From Rhododendron vialii (lineage: Eukaryota > Streptophyta > Magnoliopsida > Ericales > Ericaceae): a stretch of DNA of 64,000 nt. Both the position numbers and the translations under genes were made by a program. Below, piece after piece: positions 58,536 to 64,000 of this stretch. The notes under the pieces were generated by a model. That model saw only the letters and a list, made by a program, of their open reading frames with translations, did not search any database and was not told the origin of the DNA. Positions within the stretch are counted from its first letter, which is position 1; each line of letters begins with the position of its first letter. The stretch spans positions 2,810,001 to 2,874,000 of the forward strand of contig NC_080569.1 in assembly GCF_030253575.1 (NCBI RefSeq), written 5' to 3'.

Positions 58536-58812
58536 TCATGGTACTCAAGACTTGGGATTTAGGGTTTGCTCTGTCTTAATATTGAGGTCCGATACCGCGA
58601 TCAACTTTTATGGAGCCGCTATCAAGACTTGGGACTTAAAAGGTTTGCCCAGTCCTAACATTGAGGTTCGAAAATGCTATCAACTTTTATGGGGCAGTCT
58701 ATATCGGGCTTTGCCCCGGCTTTAATTAGACTCCCCGCTAGTGGACGGCTGGAATTGGTTCCTCAGGGATTAGTCGAGGTGCGCGTGAGCTGGCCCAGAC
58801 ACTCAGTTATTA
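58536..58812 (+). repeat. tRNA-derived SINE, copy C, with a doubled head
   Basis: CAAGACTTGGGATTTAGGG and CAAGACTTGGGACTTAAAAG open two head copies (58547 and 58624), each leading to ATCAACTTTTATGG. A single tail follows: GGGATTAGTCGAGGTGCGCG, then GAGCTGGCCCAGACAC and AGTTATTAAAAGAA. In the 5'-UTR intron of the KOW gene. Confidence 0.85.
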
Positions 58813-59005
58813 AAAGAATTCCTTTATGTTTTTTTCAAAAACTGGTTTCTAATGGGTTTAGACTTGAGATAAAGAGCTTGGCTGTGCAATTGATGTTGGA
58901 TTTTTCTAACTGCTAAATCGTCATGTTGTTCCTCTCTTTTATGTTTGTTTAGTAATTATTATCCATCTCGTGTGTATATTGCCAGGATTACTGCCTTAAT
59001 TGGAG

Positions 59006-62000
59006 ATGGGTTGGAAAGCTGCTCAGAAACTTATACACCACTGGAGAATTCTCAGAGGAGATAATGTAAGGAGATGAGCTAAGGGTATTCTTGTATTAGT
59101 TTATTCGTCTGTTCCCTTTCTCTTTTGTCATCTTGAGTGAATGTCTTTTTATTTCTGTGTCTTAATTTGCAGGTTATGATAATAAGGGGCAAAGATAGAG
59201 GTGAGACTGGTGTTATTAAGCGTGTTATCCGCTCTCAAAATCGTGTGATTGTTGAGGGTAAAAATCTGGTGAGGAGCACTAATGAATGGACTCGTTTATT
59301 TCCATCCTCAATATAACCTTTTCTTTGCTGTTAGGATTGAAGAATCTGTTTGACACTCTTGCAGTAGGTTTCGTGTTGTCATGCTTAGAATTTTGTAGTT
59401 GGATGCTTAGTTGCACAAAGCGGGGGCAGGATCGGGGGCGGAGGCGGGGGAACGAAGGATCATAGAAACTCCTCAATCGGGAGCGCCACGGGGAGCGTTT
59501 AGGAATAATACATGAAAATATAAATATGTAATAAAAGTAAATATTATTATTCGTCATTCATGTCAATTGCTAATATTATCTTCGTGATTTAATAATATTA
59601 TGCTTATGTTAAGTACTTGAGCAAATTTAAGTTAATATTTTTCTATTATCTTATACGTGCTTTGTATTTTCTCTTGTTTGGTATCTTTTATTTTTGTTTC
59701 TTTGGGGATTTATATGTCTACGAGGTTCTATCCTAGTTGGGAGTGGATTTGTTTCTCAATAGGAGCGAGGTTCCTAGGAGAGTTTGACGTGGGAGCGCAG
59801 GAGCGAGGTTCTGAGGAGGATTCGCCACCCACATAGGAGGTTCCTACAACTAAGGTTGGCTATATATGGATTTATTGATTTTTTCATTCTGCTTTTGCTT
59901 AGAGTAAGAGGGGCAATAACCAAATAAGGACGAATGAACTTCATATATTTCCACCATAGAATGCGTTGCATCTGACCATAGCATGTGGAAAGTAATTCGG
60001 GGGATTCTGTTGATTTAGGATTGAATTATTTAAGTTAGAGAAGTGCCCTGTTTCACTAAGTGTTCACAGTTTGTTTATCTCTTTGACCAATTTGTTCAGT
60101 CTTGGATGTGCATGAAGTCTTAGGCATTTTGTTCAACAATTTTAATGCAACAGAGGACAGGATTACTGTTTGTCTTTTTATTGTCATATTCCACCTTTGC
60201 AGGTAAAGAAACACATCAAGCAAGGCCAAGGTCATGAAGGTGGGATTTTTTCAGTCGAAGCCCCCCTTCATGTCTCAAATGTTCAGGTTGTTGACCCAGT
60301 CACAGGGTATGGTTTCATATTATGAACGAGTAATCACAGCTGGTCTTATGTTTTCATCCATGTCTGTTTTCAATGAATGGCGATTGATGTTAACTAATGC
60401 AGGAAACCTTGTAAGGTTGGAATGAAATATCTAGAAGATGGTACCAAAGTAAGAGTATCCCGAGGGATAGGAGCATCCGAGTCTATAATTCCTCGCCCTG
60501 AGATCCTAAAGATAAGGACTACCCCTAGGCCTACAGTTGGTATTGTCCACCTTAACCACCCATTATATGTTGTATACTCTTTTGCATGTCTGCAATATGT
60601 GTTTGGGCATTACTCAACATGTGTTATATTCTGCTCATTATTTGTTTTTATGCAGCTTGTTACAGCTGATATTGCAGTTAGTCAATGCTAGTAAAAATTA
60701 GTTCATTTCTTTTATGGGTGGGATATAAGCCTTGTGTGAGGGTTAAGCTATTGCACTCTGTTGCTATGACATCGATCATCCCATAGTATTATGTACGATA
60801 TGCATATGATATATAATGACACGCTACAAGCATGATTTCTCAAATATTGCTTGGTTGCTGTTTGTGGTTATTTTTTCTCATCCCTATCTGTTCCTCGTGT
60901 CTGGACACTGTAAAATCCTAGAAGGCAAAGGTAAGATAACACCAGTGCCGTCTGCTAGGAGTTTGTTTGCCTGAAAAACTGAAGTTCCTGGGAACGCGGA
61001 ACCGTGAAACTGCTTATTTTCTTGGAAATATTGCGTATTTTTTACTGCAAAAAAACACTTTTTTTGCCTCCTTTTGTCTTGCATGAAAGTTGGTTTATAC
61101 TGAATTACTGAGTAGCAAACTATTGACAATGTCAGTGAGGCTGCCGATCCCAAAGTACTAGAGCTAGAACTGTGGTGAAGATGCATAGGTCGTGTAAGGG
61201 AACTGCACTCGATGTCATAAGAGAACTGCAGTCACATGGTTTGCATCTCATTCCAGAATATTCGCATATTCTGGCAATTGTTGGGTATTGTCAGAAGCGT
61301 ATCATTTTGGAATATGTTTTGGACTCTTGGTAATTTGGGATTCTACATAACGGTCTGGATGACTCAAATGACAAAAAGCATTTCTACCTTCCAAGCCACA
61401 ATACCCCCAACTCCCTTGGTGCGCAATTGGTGTGCTTAAGTCTGCCTAAGAGCTTAGGTTCTTTAAGTGCCGCAGTGCGGCCTGCTCTACCGGTCTGCTT
61501 GCTTCCACGGAGTACTCGTTAAGCCCCTTTGTGGACTTGGTGAACTATTGATCCCTTTGGTCCTTTAGATGCTAAGCACACATGATATTCCGGGCTCCCG
61601 ATTTGATGTTTCAACCACTTGTTATGCATGATCAACGAGTTGTTAGGCATCATGTGTCACGGAACGTGTCAGCACTCATGAGGTAGCTCCATGCTATTTG
61701 GATTCTGACTTATTCCTCTGCCAAATTTAGCTTCTCTGTTGTCGCCAAGAATCAGTAGTAATATACACAAATGAATGAGTACTTTTAGCTTTCATGATGC
61801 TATTTAAACGATGAAATCTAATATTATTGTAGTCATTCTGGACAAACTTAATGCCTAACCAGATTCATATGCACTAGTTGCTTCTCTTTTCATGTTCTTT
61901 TGATTGGCTTTACTCTCTAGTACTCACTACACGCCATTTTGTTTCTTCCTAAACACTGATCCTCCCAACATTTGTATCATTTTGGGTAGCCTTTCACATG

Positions 62001-62555
62001 TCAAGCTGGGTCTCTGTGGGGATTTTCCAATTGTAATGCAGTGATTTCTTAACTCCATATTCCCAGGGCTAACACATAGCTTGAAGAATAGCTTTTGACT
62101 TACGGAGAGAAGAATTTTTCTTTGATAGCATAGTTAAGGAAAAAAGAAAGCCAAAAACTATCTGAGCTCCAATTTGACATGTCCGACATTGAAAGATATT
62201 TTGGAAGATGAGTGATTTTTGGATAGAAACCAAGTAGAACAAGTTTGATTTTCGCCCTTTTTTGCAAGTCTGTGTGCGCGGAATTAAGTTGGCTTGTTAC
62301 AGGCGGCATCAGAATAGTTCTGTTAGGTTGAAAACAATTTGCTTGTCTGAATATTTGTTGTACTCCTTGATGTCATTTTTTTATGGGGTCATTCATGTCA
62401 ATTGCATCATCAAATTTGTCTTTGAACAACTAACGTGATATTGTGGCATGTGATTGGTTTTTCCGTTTACAGCCGGCCCCAAGGACACTCCGATGGATCT
62501 GGTGTTGGAAAAGACATACGATGCTAAAGCTGGGAAGGGCTTGCCAGATCTGTAG
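59006..62555 (+). CDS. KOW-domain ribosomal protein L24, probably mitochondrial
   Basis: Five coding exons: 59006-59065, 59173-59268, 60203-60306, 60403-60539 and 62473-62555, giving 159 residues. The KOW motif is seen as [20 protein letters not shown]; then [33 protein letters not shown], and [15 protein letters not shown]. The end [14 protein letters not shown] matches the plant L24-type KOW protein encoded in Arabidopsis by At5g23535, predicted to act in the mitochondrial ribosome. L24 (uL24) binds 23S rRNA early in large-subunit assembly. No cleavable presequence is obvious: the protein starts directly with [13 protein letters not shown], whose basic amphipathic start may serve for targeting. 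The last intron is 1.9 kb. Confidence 0.93.
59269..60202 (+). other. Intron 2 of the KOW gene
   Basis: Contains GGGGGCGGAGGCGGGG-type G-rich sequence near 59420-59460 and a repeated GGAGCG(A/C)GG...TTCC phrase near 59490 and 59760-59820, suggesting an old insertion; boundaries unclear. Confidence 0.35.
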
Positions 62556-62829
62556 ATGGTGTTATTTTTTGTTTGTAGTTCGTCTGAAAATGAGAGTTTC
62601 TCATGTGGTTTTCCCCGAAATAATGTACTTTCGGGCTGCCTGTGTGGTGGAAATCCTGAATCTTAGTCACCGTACTTTGTTGGGATTAATATCATGATCT
62701 AGTCATTGATACCTGTGGGTGCCTCTGGGTTGAACAAACATGAGGGGCACCTTCCTTCCTTCACATTTCTTCTCTTGTATTGATAACTAAACTCACGCTT
62801 TTTGTAGCTTCAGTTCACCTAGGCCCAAG

Positions 62830-62928
62830 TATTGTTTTCAAGGAGCTGAGACAAACTTTGTCAAGTAGCTTGGTTTCCACAATAAGTTGGAAACTCGAGA
62901 TTGGACTAACAAATCGGGACAAAGGGAG
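62830..62928. mobile_element. Stowaway-like MITE remnant
   Basis: ACAAATCGGGACAAAGGGAG followed by TA is a right-hand Stowaway terminus. The left end could not be found. Confidence 0.45.
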
Positions 62929-63974
62929 TACTATCTTTTTTCTTTTTTCTGAACATGAAAATTTCAATTCAAAGTCATTCGGCACTTACAAGGATTTCAG
63001 CAAAATACTTTCAGGAAAGCCTTGAGAAAACACACCCAACACCCTAGACGCGAGTCCCATGCTCTATTAGCACACAGTCTAAGAAAATAGTAAAATTTTA
63101 AGATTCCATTATGAAATTCAAAAAAAAAAACAACAAATAAATCTCAAAGTTTATTATGAGGGCAGTATCCTCCTCCATTATTACTGCTTTTCCTAATTTT
63201 TCTTGAGCAAAGAAAAATTGTACTAGTAGGGAGCATTTTACTAATTTCTAAAAGAGATAATAGAGATTTCTTATATCGCTTCATATCATTACTCTCCTTT
63301 ACTGTTATTGACAATATGAAGATTTCTCCCTGCATTGTTCCCCAGTCAGAAAAGCCACAGAATAGAGAATAGTAGAGTATATACCTGAACATCATTTCCT
63401 TTTAAAAGAGCCTAAAACCAAGGTAAAATAGATTTTGCACCTCTCTTTTATAAACTTCGTATATCTTCATTCATATAAAGTTGAGCCAATAAAAACAAGA
63501 AAAAATGAGTTTGGAGGTTAAAAATGTGCAAAAATCATTTATCAAAACTATAAACAAAAAGTCTAGGGACACAAGTTTTGGTCACAACTTCAGAATAACC
63601 GTGTTCGGAGCTATCCGATTTATTTGGAATCATGTGCATCGAACAACTTTGAACTAACCCTTATACAATATTAGCGGGAAAAAAAAAAACACTTTGGATG
63701 CAGTTGTGTTTTGAAGTTATATTTCTCGCATGGAAATTAACATTCACACTTTTTTTTTTGTCTTTTAACAAAAAAAAATACTCTTTTAACACTAAAAAAC
63801 AAAAAAGAAAGCATGAATAACAAAAAAATGGAGTATGATTAAAAAAGAAAAAATGGAGTGTAAATAGTCAATTCCCTCTCAATAAAAGACAAAAGCTTTG
63901 ATGAAAAAAGACACAAAAAAAAAAAACGCTAGATGCCAGAAACGAAAAAGGCGCCACCGGACCCCACAGTAGCC

Positions 63975-63982
63975 TATAAATA
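63975..63982 (+). promoter_or_regulatory. TATA box of a gene beyond the window
   Basis: TATAAATA in GCCTATAAATACCTGC, 18 bases from the window end, preceded by GGCGCCACCGGACCCCAC. It suggests a plus-strand gene starting just outside. Confidence 0.55.
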
Positions 63983-64000
63983 CCTGCTCTGCCGTGTAGC

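Larger units (their letters stand above)
56533..59005. other. Spacer and leader of the KOW ribosomal protein gene
   Basis: Contains the TATA box of the defensin-like gene, a GTTCC-family MITE, AT-rich sequence, then at 58.13-58.2 kb the leader exon of the KOW gene, whose 5'-UTR intron (58198-58985) hosts a SINE. Confidence 0.65.
62556..64000. other. 3' flank of the KOW gene to the right edge
   Basis: 3' UTR to about 62.75 kb, a Stowaway-like remnant, then AT-rich sequence with long A tracts. The last 60 bases look like a promoter. Confidence 0.55.

Overview
The window is nuclear DNA of a flowering plant, most likely a eudicot. The genes have short exons with GT-AG introns and plant-only families: OVATE family, LTPG-type lipid transfer proteins, an Ole e 6-like pollen peptide, a SKIP30 F-box/kelch protein and a plant PHD-finger acetyltransferase. 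The AT-rich spacers are packed with small transposons. The species cannot be named from the sequence; the SINE tails and Stowaway-type MITEs only suggest a woody asterid-like genome.

Layout. 1-6.6 kb (+): 3' part of an IDM1-like PHD/GNAT acetyltransferase gene, its 5' part lying outside the window. 9.2-11.3 kb (+): cytosolic ribosomal protein S18, with a telo-box/site II promoter and a start codon alone in its first exon. 15.8-16.5 kb (-): an OVATE family repressor. 16.6-30.2 kb: a gene-free block of MITEs, nested MITEs and a 1.34 kb Mutator-like foldback element. 30.2-30.7 kb (-): an intronless HSP20-like protein. 38.8-39.4 kb (+): a small protein with a PNRC-type proline motif. An old copy of its upstream region lies 3.5 kb to the left. 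42.7-43.8 kb (-): SKIP30, whose probable 5'-UTR intron holds two MITEs and a coding relic. 48.3-53.7 kb: two GPI-anchored lipid transfer protein genes in divergent orientation. 55.1-56.5 kb: two small secreted cysteine-rich peptides, convergent. 58.1-62.6 kb (+): a KOW-domain, mitochondrial L24-type ribosomal protein. The right edge carries a TATA box for a gene that starts outside the window.

Most genes are unrelated housekeeping or regulatory genes. The region 48-57 kb stands out because it gathers four small secreted disulfide-rich proteins: two LTPGs, one Ole e 6-like and one defensin-like.

The unexplained structure is mostly in the mobile DNA. At least four copies of one TTA/TAA-target MITE share an internal core with Stowaway-type TA-target MITEs. 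One locus shows two, possibly three, nested insertions. A near-palindromic 1339 bp element has an exact 9 bp target duplication. At least three tRNA-headed SINE copies share a tail, and a fourth, distinct SINE has its own target duplication. No complete retroelement, CRISPR array, rRNA gene or functional tRNA gene was seen.
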